Source: Caldilineaceae bacterium
Lineage (GTDB): Bacteria; Chloroflexota; Anaerolineae; Caldilineales; Caldilineaceae
NCBI GenBank assembly: GCA_019637685.1
Contig: JAHBVF010000021.1
Span: 1 to 64,000, forward strand
Length of the DNA: 64,000 nucleotides
Direction of reading: 5' to 3'
Positions 55,521 to 63,664 of this stretch are shown piece by piece. The notes under the pieces are model-generated. The model ran no database searches, was not told the origin of the DNA, and saw nothing but the letters and a program-made list of their open reading frames with translations. The translations under genes and the position numbers were made by a program. Within the stretch, counting starts at the first letter, position 1. Every line of letters starts with the position of its first letter.

Positions 55521-55712
55521 TTATCGCCCTATTCGCCCGTGATACCAGATATTGATTCCAATCGGGACGATAGTCACGAGAATTACCAGAATCACATAAC
55601 GGACCGTTATTTCTTGCGGGTTCTGCTTCAGACGATAGAAGACAACCGCATCTGTGATCGTCACAATGAGGCTGGTCAGAAAAATGAGCCGTATGATCAG
55701 GTTTGTGTCCAT
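55521..55712 (-). CDS. Small membrane protein, two predicted helices
   Basis: A 63-residue hydrophobic protein (IIRLIFLTSLIVTITDAVVF and YVILVILVTIVPIGINI) with a conserved-looking YRLKQNPQE loop. No family recognised. It is 71 bp upstream of the CBM48 gene on the same strand and behind a mobile element. Confidence 0.5.
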   Translation of the reverse strand: MDTNLIIRLIFLTSLIVTITDAVVFYRLKQNPQEITVRYVILVILVTIVPIGINIWYHGRIGR

Positions 55713-55733
55713 TGCTCCGGCTTTCTGAATTCG

Positions 55734-55893
55734 TGACTATTCAGCCATAAGCCAGCCGGTTAGCAAACGTCGGTTGAGTAGCCTGGGGCTGTTTCCAGGC
55801 GTATCGAAACCAGTTTGCGGGTCTACCCGCTTTGGTTTCGATACGGCCACATACTGCCGTGGCCTGCTCAACCGGCGCTGGCCTGAATAGTCA
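55734..55893. mobile_element. Hairpin-forming MITE-like element (TGACTATTCAG ends), copy 1
   Basis: A 160-bp non-coding element. The left end TGACTATTCAGCC and the right end GGCCTGAATAGTCA are inverted. Inside, CGTATCGAAACCA and TGGTTTCGATACG are exact complements flanking a GCGGGTCTACCCGC palindrome, and CGGTTGAGTAG pairs with CTGCTCAACCG. Thus the whole folds as a nested stem. A second copy is at 58159-58340. Confidence 0.82.
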
Positions 55894-55922
55894 CCTGAAT
55901 TCTATTTTCCATGTCGGGACGA

Positions 55923-56294
55923 TTATCCTTCTTCCTGCTCGCGCAGCCAGATCCAGGCCCGGTGGCCCCGTTCGTGTTCAAAGTATCTCACCTCGGCTTT
56001 GGTGAATACCTTCATCAATTTCGCCATCCACTCTTCCCAGGTTTTGTCCCCAATAATCGCGATGCGGATGATAGCGTCCCGGTAGCTGAGGCCGACTTTG
56101 AAATCGTCCCAAAGCCCGTGGGCGTCCCAGCCGTGAAAGTCTTCCAACTCCAAGAGCAGATTGATTTGATCGCCCTGCTCACGCACACGCGCGAGTTCGG
56201 GCACGAATGTCCCGCTATAGTCCTCGTCGGTCAGCTTGCCGCTCACGTGGAAGCCGATGATGTCACCGGCGCTCTGATGTAGTTTGTAGATCAT
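55923..56294 (-). CDS. SpoIIAA-like STAS/CRAL-TRIO domain protein
   Basis: A 123-residue soluble protein: GFHVSGKLTDEDYSGTFVPEL, INLLLELEDFHGWDAHGLWDD and ERGHRAWIWLREQ match the SpoIIAA-like (DUF3478) family, often found with stress genes. ATG 56294 follows AGGAG; longer reading into the upstream region is unsupported. It is preceded by GATCGATAGAT direct repeats at 56320-56347, which may be regulatory. Confidence 0.82.
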   Translation of the reverse strand: MIYKLHQSAGDIIGFHVSGKLTDEDYSGTFVPELARVREQGDQINLLLELEDFHGWDAHGLWDDFKVGLSYRDAIIRIAIIGDKTWEEWMAKLMKVFTKAEVRYFEHERGHRAWIWLREQEEG

Positions 56295-56475
56295 TGCGAT
56301 CTCCTCTTTTTGATCGACCGCTCGATAGATTGGCCGATCGATAGATGCGCTTGATTTTGTATTAGGTCGTTCAAAGAAAATAAATCCCCGATCCGGCGAC
56401 AATTTCCCTGAACGGCTTGGGCTTTTCCAAATCAGTCTAGGGAATTTATTTGTTGGAAAAGCCTTAGAAACGGTA

Positions 56476-56994
56476 TTAGGAGAGTCCGTGGACATCGATC
56501 AGATCGGGTGCGGTTCCACGCAAAACATCTTCCGCCGCGCTAACCGCGTCTGTATCCCCGTGAACTATAACCAGATACTTTCCGTTGCGCACCATTTTTT
56601 CGTATTGGTGCATCTGGCTTTCGCTGACTCCCCAGCTTACCAGTGCCCCTAACAGGCCGATACCTGATGCCCCCAAAACTGCCCCCTCCAAAACGCTGGC
56701 GATGGAAGCAGCTATGGGACCAGCAGCAATAAACGGCCCCACGCCAGGAACCCAGGCAACGGCCAACCCCACAGTGAGGCCGAAGATACCACCGATCCAC
56801 GCCCCGTTGGTTCCGCCGTGCAGGGTGGGATGGTCCTCAAATACAATGCCGTGGATTGTCTTATCACTGTGCAGGTCCTGAGCAACAACCGAAATCGTCT
56901 CCTTGGGCACACCGCTGTTGTGTAGTTCTGCGAGCGCGCCTTCAACGGCAGACATGCGGCCATAAATGGCGATCACACTATTTTTTGCTGGCAT
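56476..56994 (-). CDS. General-stress-type membrane protein (DUF1269/YflT-like), paralogue 2
   Basis: A 172-residue protein of the same layout as the gene at 43871-44392: VIAIYGRMSAVEGALAEL, then ISVVAQDLHSDK, a Gly/Ala-rich membrane-like centre (GIFGLTVGLAVAWVPGVG; AASIASVLEGAVLGASG) and a C-terminal GKYLVIVHGDTD. The two diverge in sequence but keep the order VSW/IGWGVS. It lies 109 bp behind the DoxX-type gene and likely shares its operator-controlled promoter. Confidence 0.8.
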   Translation of the reverse strand: MPAKNSVIAIYGRMSAVEGALAELHNSGVPKETISVVAQDLHSDKTIHGIVFEDHPTLHGGTNGAWIGGIFGLTVGLAVAWVPGVGPFIAAGPIAASIASVLEGAVLGASGIGLLGALVSWGVSESQMHQYEKMVRNGKYLVIVHGDTDAVSAAEDVLRGTAPDLIDVHGLS

Positions 56995-57103
56995 AGTCAG
57001 AACACCTCCAGGAATATCAGATCGAGAGAAATCGAAGTTTGTTGGCAGGAGAGGATATTGTCAGTTCTCCTCTTCTGCTTGCGATAGCAAAGGTCGCCTG
57101 TTT

Positions 57104-57724
57104 CTAGCGCTCAGCCGATTGGCCAGCGCGCCGCTCCACATAGGCAGGGCGGAAGTGCGAGCCTACATAGGGCAGTATCCAGCGATCCAGACCCCACCAG
57201 CCCGCGGTCTTCCAGGCCAACACCAGCCAGGTGGCAATCACAAAGAGAATGGGATTGGTGCTGACGGTTCCGGCCAACAGATAGTTCATGTTCATGAAGC
57301 TGCCGAAAAAGGCGGCAAGCCCGGTGAACAGTCCCAGGATAAGGGCAACGCCCACAAGCAACTCACCCCAGGCGATCAGATAGCTCCAAGCCGCGGCATT
57401 GGGCAATACCAGCGTGTTGAGAAACCAGGCATACCAGCCCTGGACATCCGGATGGGACCCCGATGCCTTCTGCAGCGCACCGTTGACAAAGCCCGTCATC
57501 GCCGTGCCGGCCTGACTTCCCGTCCACGCCGGGTTTCCCAGTTTGCCCCAGCCAGCGCTGACCCATTCCCAGCCCACGTAGACGCGCAGGATCAGCCAGA
57601 GCCAGGCCCAGCGGGTCTCGCCGAAAAGGCTGTGCGCGAAGGGAGGGTCTTCAAAATGCCCTGCGCCTGCCGAGCCTATTGTTGGCGTGTTATTGGCCTG
57701 CATTGTTTTCTGTGTAGCAGTCAC
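57104..57724 (-). CDS. DoxX-family membrane protein
   Basis: A 206-residue protein with four hydrophobic segments and the family motif (LRVYVGWEWVSAGWGKLG...; AWGELLVGVALILGLFTGLAAFFG; MNMNYLLAGTVSTNP). DoxX/DoxD-type proteins are linked to thiosulfate:quinone oxidoreduction or redox stress. It has an N-terminal hydrophilic extension of about 35 residues. First gene of a unit with the second stress-type protein, and it carries the second 11-bp-period operator. Confidence 0.85.
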   Translation of the reverse strand: MTATQKTMQANNTPTIGSAGAGHFEDPPFAHSLFGETRWAWLWLILRVYVGWEWVSAGWGKLGNPAWTGSQAGTAMTGFVNGALQKASGSHPDVQGWYAWFLNTLVLPNAAAWSYLIAWGELLVGVALILGLFTGLAAFFGSFMNMNYLLAGTVSTNPILFVIATWLVLAWKTAGWWGLDRWILPYVGSHFRPAYVERRAGQSAER

Positions 57725-57830
57725 GATTCGATCCCTTTTGTGCTTGTTCTGTCTTCTCTGTAATCAAACCCGAACCTGTCGCTTGCAGCCATTACAGCCG
57801 TGTCTATAGTATGGCAGAGTGATGGTGGGC

Positions 57831-57874
57831 CGACCTTAGGCGGGCTTTAGCCCAAGCTCAAGCCGGTATTAAGC
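57831..57874 (-). promoter_or_regulatory. Four 11-bp direct repeats, predicted OmpR/PhoB-type operator, site 2
   Basis: On the minus strand: GCTTAATACCG, GCTTGAGCTTG, GGCTAAAGCCC and GCCTAAGGTCG. These match the site at 44463-44506 in period and order. A TACTAT -10 lies at 57811-57806, so the last repeat unit occupies the -35 position, the arrangement of an activator-dependent promoter. Confidence 0.6.
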
Positions 57875-58075
57875 AGAGGCAGATTCAACAATCACAAATG
57901 AGTTCACCACAGGCGAGTTCACTGCAAAAAGGCGAATTTCTCCCGTAGAGACGCCGAGGCGCGGAGAGTTTCAGGCGGCAATCCCAACTATAGAACGCGG
58001 ATTGGGCGGAAAGGACGGATCGACGCGGATCAAGAAGAAAATCCGCGGAAATTTGCCCAATCCGCGTTCAATTTG

Positions 58076-58401
58076 TGACTCTACTGCAAAAAAGGTCAAT
58101 TTCTCCCGGGGAGACGCGGAGGCGCAGAAAATTTCAGGGGAGAATCCTTCTTTTTATGTGACTATTCAGCCGTCAGTCAGCCGGTTAGCAAACGTCAGTT
58201 GAGTAGCCTGGGGCAGTTTCCAGGCGTATCGCTTGTACTGAGCCTGTCGAGGTGAAACCAGTTTGCGGGTCTACCCGCTGAGTTTCGACACGGCCACAAA
58301 CCGCCGTGGCCTGCTCAACCGGCGCTGGCCTGAATAGTCAGCGTTTATCAGCGTTTTTCAGTGTCTATCAGTGGCTCAAAAGGCTTTTTGTAGTAGAGTC
58401 A
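58076..58401. mobile_element. Composite MITE-like element with TGACTCTACTGC ends, interrupted
   Basis: Left end TGACTCTACTGCAAAAAAGG (58076) and right end whose complement is TGACTCTACTACAAAAAG (58401). Between them lies the TGACTATTCAG element at 58159-58340, so one element has inserted into another. A target-site duplication was not resolved by eye. Confidence 0.55.
58159..58340. mobile_element. Hairpin-forming MITE-like element (TGACTATTCAG ends), copy 2
   Basis: A 182-bp copy of the element at 55734-55893. It has the same ends and inner arms but an extra segment of about 22 bp (GCTTGTACTGAGCCTGTCGAGG region) in one arm, and small differences elsewhere. Confidence 0.82.
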
Positions 58402-58492
58402 TTCTTTAAATGTCCAAACTGGGGGAGGGGCTGAGTGGTGCGATGTGTCATTCCACCATCGACCCGACCACACCGAAACCCGGCCCAATCGC

Positions 58493-58578
58493 CATCGACA
58501 GCCTCCCCTCTCCCGGCCCGACCAGCAGACCCCACACGAAAACGCCCTGGCGGGGAGAGGGGGCGGGGGTGAGGGCTA
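58493..58578 (-). repeat. Dispersed C-rich hairpin supplying the stop codon of the second TIR gene
   Basis: The same ATCGCCATCGACAG ... CTCCCCTCTCCC ... GGGGAGAGGGGGCGGGGGTGAGGGCTA order as at 27101-27182. The last CTA is the stop codon of the minus-strand gene. Confidence 0.75.
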
Positions 58579-61500
58579 CACAGATTGCGCCCAATCCAGC
58601 AGCGCCTGCGCCTCATCCCAATCGGGCGAGCGACGCAGGGCCTCCTCTGCCCACTGAACTACACCGGCGCGGTCGTTCCTGGCTTTGGCCAGAGCAGCCC
58701 TGTGTAACGCCAGATAGGGCGCGTCAGGTTCGGTTTGGGCGGCTCGGTCCAATTGGGCTTCAGCTTCATCCAGCCGTTCTAACCGAATCAAACTGTCGGC
58801 AACATTTCGCTGTAGCCATCCGGCAGCGGGAAGCAGGGCAGCCGCTTCTTTATAGACTCCAAATCCTTCTTCAAGTCTTTCGGCTTCGTCATAAAGATTC
58901 CCCAGATTGGTAAGCGCTGAAGCGGCCCGATCCAGCAGTTCGGTTTCGATATACCCCAACGCAGCCACTCGCAGAGCATTCATTGCAGCTTCGGTATCTG
59001 CGCCACCTACGTACGCTTGCGCTAACGTCTCATAATCCAAAGCTGTACCGAATCGGTCTTGATTGGCAGCATGACGGGCTATGGCTTCTTCCGTCATTTG
59101 ACGGGCTACCGGCCAATTCTCCTGCGCTAAAGCCAACCGCCCCAATCCCAGAAAACTGTTGGCTTCGCCCTGCTTGGCTCCGATTAGACGATACAATGCC
59201 AACGCCTGCTGATAGTGTTCTTGCGCAATATCGTACTCGCGCAAAATACGACGTACGTCCCCCTGGGCCTTCAGCACATTCGCCTCCCCCAGCCGATCGC
59301 CCACCGCTTGGAACAGCCCCAACGCCCCCTCGTACTTCTCCAACGCCTCGTCCCGCTTGTCCTGAAACGAGAGTACGTCCCCCTGGGCCTTCAGCACATT
59401 CGCCTCCCCCAGCCGAGCGCCCACCGCTTGGAACAGCCCCAACGCCCCCTCGTACTTCTCCAACGCCTCGTCCCGCTTGTCCTGAAACGGAGTACGTCCC
59501 CCAATGGGCCTTCAGCTGCCCACCATGAGCGCCCACCGCTTGGAACAGCCCCAACGCCCCCTCGTACTTCTCCAACGCCTCGTCCCGCTTGTCCTGAAAC
59601 GAGAGTACGTCCCCCTGGGCCTGAAGCACATTCGCCTCCCCCAGCCGAGCGCCCACCGCTTGGAACAGCCCTACGCCCTCGTACTTCCAACGCCCTCGTC
59701 CCGCTTGTCCTGGAAACGAGAATGTCCCCAGTGCTAACAGCACATTCGCCTCCCCCAGCCGATCGCCCACCGCTTGGAACAGCCCCAACGCCCCCTCGTA
59801 CTTCCAACGCCTCGTCCGCTTGTCCTGAAACGAGAGTACGTCCCCCTGGGCCTGAAGCACATTCGCCTCCCCCAGCCGATCGCCCACCGCTTGGAAATGG
59901 CCCAACGCCCCCTCGTACTTCTCCAACGCCTCTGTCCCGCTTGTCCTGAAACGAGAGGTCCCCAGTGCTAACAGCACATTCGCCTCCCCCAGCCGAGCGC
60001 CACTGCGCTTCAGCCGGCCAACGCCCCTTTTCGTACTTCTCCAACGCCTCGTCCCGCTTGTCCTGAAACGAGAGTACGTCCCCCTGGGCGAAGCATGGTC
60101 TGCCTCCCCAGCCGAGAGCGCCCACCGCTTGGAACAGCCCCAACGCCCCCTCGTACTTCTCCAACGCCTCGTCCCGCTTGTCCTGAAACGAGAGTACGTC
60201 CCCCTGGGCCTTCAGCACATTCGCCTGATCCCAGGAATCGCCCATCCGCTGCGCCGCGGCAACGGCCGCGGCCAGCCAATCGCCCCGCCGCGGGTCGTGA
60301 TTATTGTAGAGGACATTGCGCCAGTGATGGCTGTAGCGGATGAGCAGGCGCGCCGCCTCGACGTCTGTAGCCTGGGCAGCAGCCAGCCGTTCGATTGCCA
60401 GCGAGACGCCTTCCCATTCGGCGGGCGCGGCGTAGTTCATACGTCCTTCGGTGATCCATTCCTCGTAGTTGGCCACAATCGCCTGGTAGTAGGCGGCGTG
60501 GGCCAGTTCCATTGCCCGGCGCTGGCCGCTTTCTGTCAGGCGGGCCAGGGCATAGGCGGCGACGGTCTGGTGCAGGCTGTAGCGGCGGGGGGTGTCGCGG
60601 CGGGGGGTGTCGCTGCCGGGGTCGTCGCGGTCACGGTTGGGGGTCAGCAGCCCCGCGTCCACCAGCCCGGCCCGGCGCTGGTTGTGGCGGCTGGCGGGCA
60701 GGGGGCTGTCCGGTGGTTTCGACCCTTCCACAGGCCGGTGGGTTGAGCTTGTCGAAACCTCAGAAGACCGCAAGCTCAACCGAGTGGCCGCCTGGCCCGC
60801 GTCCCAGAGGGCAGCCATCGCCCCGGCTTCAAAGCTCAGGGGCTGGGCGCCACAGACGGCCAGGCGCACAAAGGCGTCCTGCTCGTCGTCGCTCAGGGCC
60901 GCGTAGGAGAGGCCCAGCACAGCCTCCAGGCTGGGGTTGTCCGCGTCCAGCCCCAGGCGGCGCTGGGCCGCGGTCAGGCGCAGCAGCCGCCCCTCCTCTT
61001 CGGCCAGTTCGGCCAGCAGGTGGGCCAGGGCGTGGGCGGGTCCGTCGGCGCGGGCCAACTTTTGCAGATAGCGGGCGGCCACCTCCAGGGCCAGGGGCAG
61101 ATGGCCCAGACGGTCGGCCAGGGCCGCGGCTGTCTCCGGGTGCGCGGCCACGGCCTGGCCAGCCAGATCGCCCCCCGCGGCCAGCAGTTCCAGGCTGGGG
61201 TCCGGCCGCAAAACATCCACCAGGCGCTGGGCCGCGCCCAGATCGTCGGCGACGCCCGAACGGCGGGTGGTGAGCAGACAGCGCGCCGTCGGGGGCAGGG
61301 CATCCCGAAAAGGGCGGGCGTGGGCCGGGTTCCAGCAGTCGTCCAGCAGCAGCAGCGCGCGGCGTCCGGCCAGCAGATCGGCCAGGGCGCGGCTGTGCTG
61401 CTCGGCTGTGGTCAGCCCCTGCGCGCTGCCGCCCAGGGCCGCGATGAAACGGGCCATTTCGGCCAGAAGGGTGTCGTCGTTCATTTGCGGGCCAAGGGCC

Positions 61501-62162
61501 ACCCAAAAGATGCCGTCGGGAAAGGCCGCTGTCACTGCCGGGTGCTGGGCCAGGCCCAGGGCCAGGGCTGTCTTGCCCACGCCGGGCAGGCCCCCCAGCG
61601 CGGTCAGGGCCAGGGGGGTGTGGCTGGCGGGGCCGATCAGTTCCCCGGTCAGTTCCCCGGCCAGTTGGGCGATGAATTCGTCCCGGCCGTAGAGGGTGGC
61701 GGGCTGGGGTGGGGTGTAGAGGCTCAGCGGGTCCAGAGCCGGGGGTGCTGCGGGCCGGGAAAGTTCGGTGAGGAGAGAGGCCAGACGGCGCGCCCGTTGG
61801 GCCGGGTCGTTCAGGTCCAGGGGGGTCAGGTGGGCCAATGCCGGGGGCAAATCCCTCACCCCCAACAGCAGAGGGATAAAACGGCGGCGGCTGGCGTTGG
61901 GGTCGCTGTGCTGGCCGATCTGGCGCTGAAAGTCCAGCAGGCCATCGGCCAGCCAGTTGGGGGTGACGAGGGCCAGAGTGTGGTGGCTCTCCCGCACCAG
62001 CCGGGCCATCTCGTCCAGTCGATTGGTCCCGGCGCGCAGATCTTCGCCGGTGGCCGCGGTCAGCCCCGCGTCCGCCAGCCGGGGCAGGAGTTCGGTCTCC
62101 ACAAAGTCCAGGTCATCCGTGTGGTGGCTGATAAAAATGTGAAAATGGCGGCTCTGGTCCAT
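58576..62162 (-). CDS. TIR-NB-ARC-TPR (STAND) protein with a frame-broken TPR array
   Basis: N-terminal TIR-like domain (residues 1-135: FHIFISHHTDDLDFV; TLALVTPNWLADGLLDFQRQ, with no Glu at the expected catalytic place). NB-ARC: P-loop GGLPGVGKTALA near 190, ALLLLDDCW, LLTTRRSG, LGHLPLAL, and YSLHQTVAAY as MHD. A repeat-derived segment sits at about 460-483. From about residue 640 the TPR array starts (GDVLSFQDKRDEALEKYEGA). Intact frame is lost near 60030, other frames carry further units, and the last 295 residues (58576-59463) are again clean, ending in TPR-like helices. Either a pseudogene, a phase-variable gene, or an assembly error. Confidence 0.75.
59252..60235 (-). repeat. Array of about eight near-identical 120-bp TPR units with indels
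   Basis: Unit period is 120 bp (40 residues, GEANVLKAQGDVLSFQDK, RDEALEKYEGALGLFQAVGD). Copies begin near 59254, 59374, 59493, 59607, 59725, 59839, 59960, 60077 and 60197. Units at the array ends are clean; inner ones have 1- to 10-bp deletions or insertions (for example near 59488, 59670, 59720, 59815, 59930, 60005 and 60090) that change the frame. Confidence 0.85.
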
Positions 62163-62288
62163 TGGCGGCGCTCCCGGCGGCTGGGTGTCTATGGAGAAAG
62201 TATAGCGGGAAGGTAGGGCAAAGACAAGGAAAGGGAAAAGGGAGTGAGAACGGCCCAGAGAACGGCCCAGGCGAAGTCAACGGGTTGC

Positions 62289-62317
62289 TTGCGACTGGGA
62301 TAGGAATAGGGTATAGT
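62289..62317 (+). promoter_or_regulatory. Promoter of the lipoprotein gene
   Basis: TTGCGA (62289-62294), 17-bp spacer, TATAGT (62312-62317). It ends 65 bp before the ATG at 62383. Confidence 0.5.
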
Positions 62318-62382
62318 CGAGGAGGATATGAACCACCTGTCCCCCATGCCACCTGTCCCCCCTACAACGAAAGGAGCGCTCC

Positions 62383-63231
62383 ATGCGCCAACGACGACAG
62401 ACAGGCTATGCGAAGAAAGCTGGTGGGTTGATTCTGTGCGCCTGGCTGCTGGTCAGCTGCGGTCCGCCGGAGACACCCATCCCCCCACCGCCGCCGCCCG
62501 CCGCGCCCCAAGCCGCGGGGCCAGAAGCCACCAGCCCACCGGTCTCGCCCGCGCCCGCCGCGCCAGTGGCAGGCAACACAGCCACGCCCCCAAGCCCTGC
62601 GCCCGCGGCTACGTCCGCGCCGGCCGCGGCCGCCCCGGCCCCGGCTGCTCTGCCCGATCTCACCCAACTCTGGTCCAACGGGCTGACCAGCAAACGTACA
62701 GGCGAGCCGCTGGTCACCGCGGACGGTATGCACAATCTGGACCCGGCGCTGGTGGCCTACGGCTACAATCTGGTGGTGGACAGTGCGGGCACTCCCCTGC
62801 CCCCCCAGGGTACACCCCTCCGGGGCGGCGAGCAATTGGTGCAGACCACTGCCTATCAGGACGACGCCAATGTACGGGAATACGCCCGCGTCGTTGCGCT
62901 GATGGCCCCGATTCGGGATACGATTCTGTACAATTTCGAGCACACCTCCCGCGCCCAGTGGCTGGCTGTGACGGAAGTGTTGGCGCGCAACAATATCAAA
63001 ACAGTGGATGCGGCCAGTGTGGATGCCCGCAGCGTCCTTTCCAGCGGCCAGGTCTATGACTACATCGCCAGCAGCCCCACAGACGGCAGCCCGGTCATGC
63101 GCTATCTGGAAGAGGCGGAGTTGGAACTCAAATGTCTGGCTTTTGTTGACTTCAATTTCACCAATCCCGAGGGCAACAACCACTGCGAGGCGCAGAATAT
63201 CCCGGTGGGTTCGGGCATCCAAATGCCCTGA
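62383..63231 (+). CDS. Secreted lipoprotein of unknown function
   Basis: A 282-residue exported lipoprotein: signal peptide with lipobox LVSC, then a Pro/Ala-rich linker (to about residue 90). The mature domain (about 92-282; LPDLTQLWSNGLTSKRTGEPL, NLDPALVAYGYNLVVD, ARVVALMAPIRDTILYNF, VDFNFTNPEGNNHC) has two Cys near its C-terminus that might pair. No family recognised. It has its own promoter, and no partner gene is adjacent. Confidence 0.75.
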   Translation: MRQRRQTGYAKKAGGLILCAWLLVSCGPPETPIPPPPPPAAPQAAGPEATSPPVSPAPAAPVAGNTATPPSPAPAATSAPAAAAPAPAALPDLTQLWSNGLTSKRTGEPLVTADGMHNLDPALVAYGYNLVVDSAGTPLPPQGTPLRGGEQLVQTTAYQDDANVREYARVVALMAPIRDTILYNFEHTSRAQWLAVTEVLARNNIKTVDAASVDARSVLSSGQVYDYIASSPTDGSPVMRYLEEAELELKCLAFVDFNFTNPEGNNHCEAQNIPVGSGIQMP

Positions 63232-63664
63232 ACAGCCCTATCCGAAGGCTATCTCCGGTCTGAGAGACAACCCCCGACGCTGCCTGCTCTGCCAGCCCGT
63301 TGAATCGCGGATTGAACAGAGGCCGGTTTGGGGTTAAAATTTCAGCACCACTTTCCAAAAAACAGAAGGCCCTGTGCAACTTCGTGAATTTTGTGGAAGA
63401 TAGTTTTCTTGTAGCTGTACAGGCGACACGACCGGCTGACACCGATAGCAGTGAAAATCATCCACAGATAGCACAGATTCTCACAGATTGAATCCGTGTT
63501 CTCTTTTATCCGTGTATACAACCCTATTTTCAGAATAGGTGCAACGCACTCGCCAGTAGAATATTCCTGTGCAAAAATTGTGTGGCGAGTACATCGCACC
63601 CAACGCCTGAGCAGGTACGTTTTCTTAGCATCGCCCAAATCCAATAAAACCAATGGAGTTCTGT
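63232..63664. other. 433-bp repeat-bearing gap before the last gene
   Basis: No gene. It contains a dispersed CACAGATTCTCACAGATTGAATCCGTG-type run, split here as CACAGATTCTC and AATCCGTGTTC (63455-63515), and the GGTGCAACGCACTCG inverted repeat (63538-63625). Confidence 0.55.
63538..63625. repeat. Dispersed GGTGCRAYGCACTCG repeat, copy 3
   Basis: Left arm GGTGCAACGCACTCGCC and right arm GGCGAGTACATCGCACC are inverted with few mismatches around AATATTCCTGTGCAAAAATT. It ends in CGCCTGAGCAGGTACG, like the edge of 1140-1183. Confidence 0.6.

Larger units (their letters stand above)
57725..58575. other. 851-bp repeat-dense, gene-free region
   Basis: No gene. From left to right: the operator of the DoxX gene (57831-57874), a partial CTGCAAAAAGGCG repeat (57909-57975), CCGCGG/AATCCGCGTTC repeats (58000-58075), a composite element (58076-58401) with another element nested inside it (58159-58340), and the C-rich hairpin at the end of the second TIR gene (58493-58578). 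Confidence 0.75.

Noticed and set aside
59252..60235. The 120-bp array as a CRISPR or non-coding minisatellite
   Set aside because: The units translate to TPR helices in register with the flanking clean TPRs, and there are no spacers.
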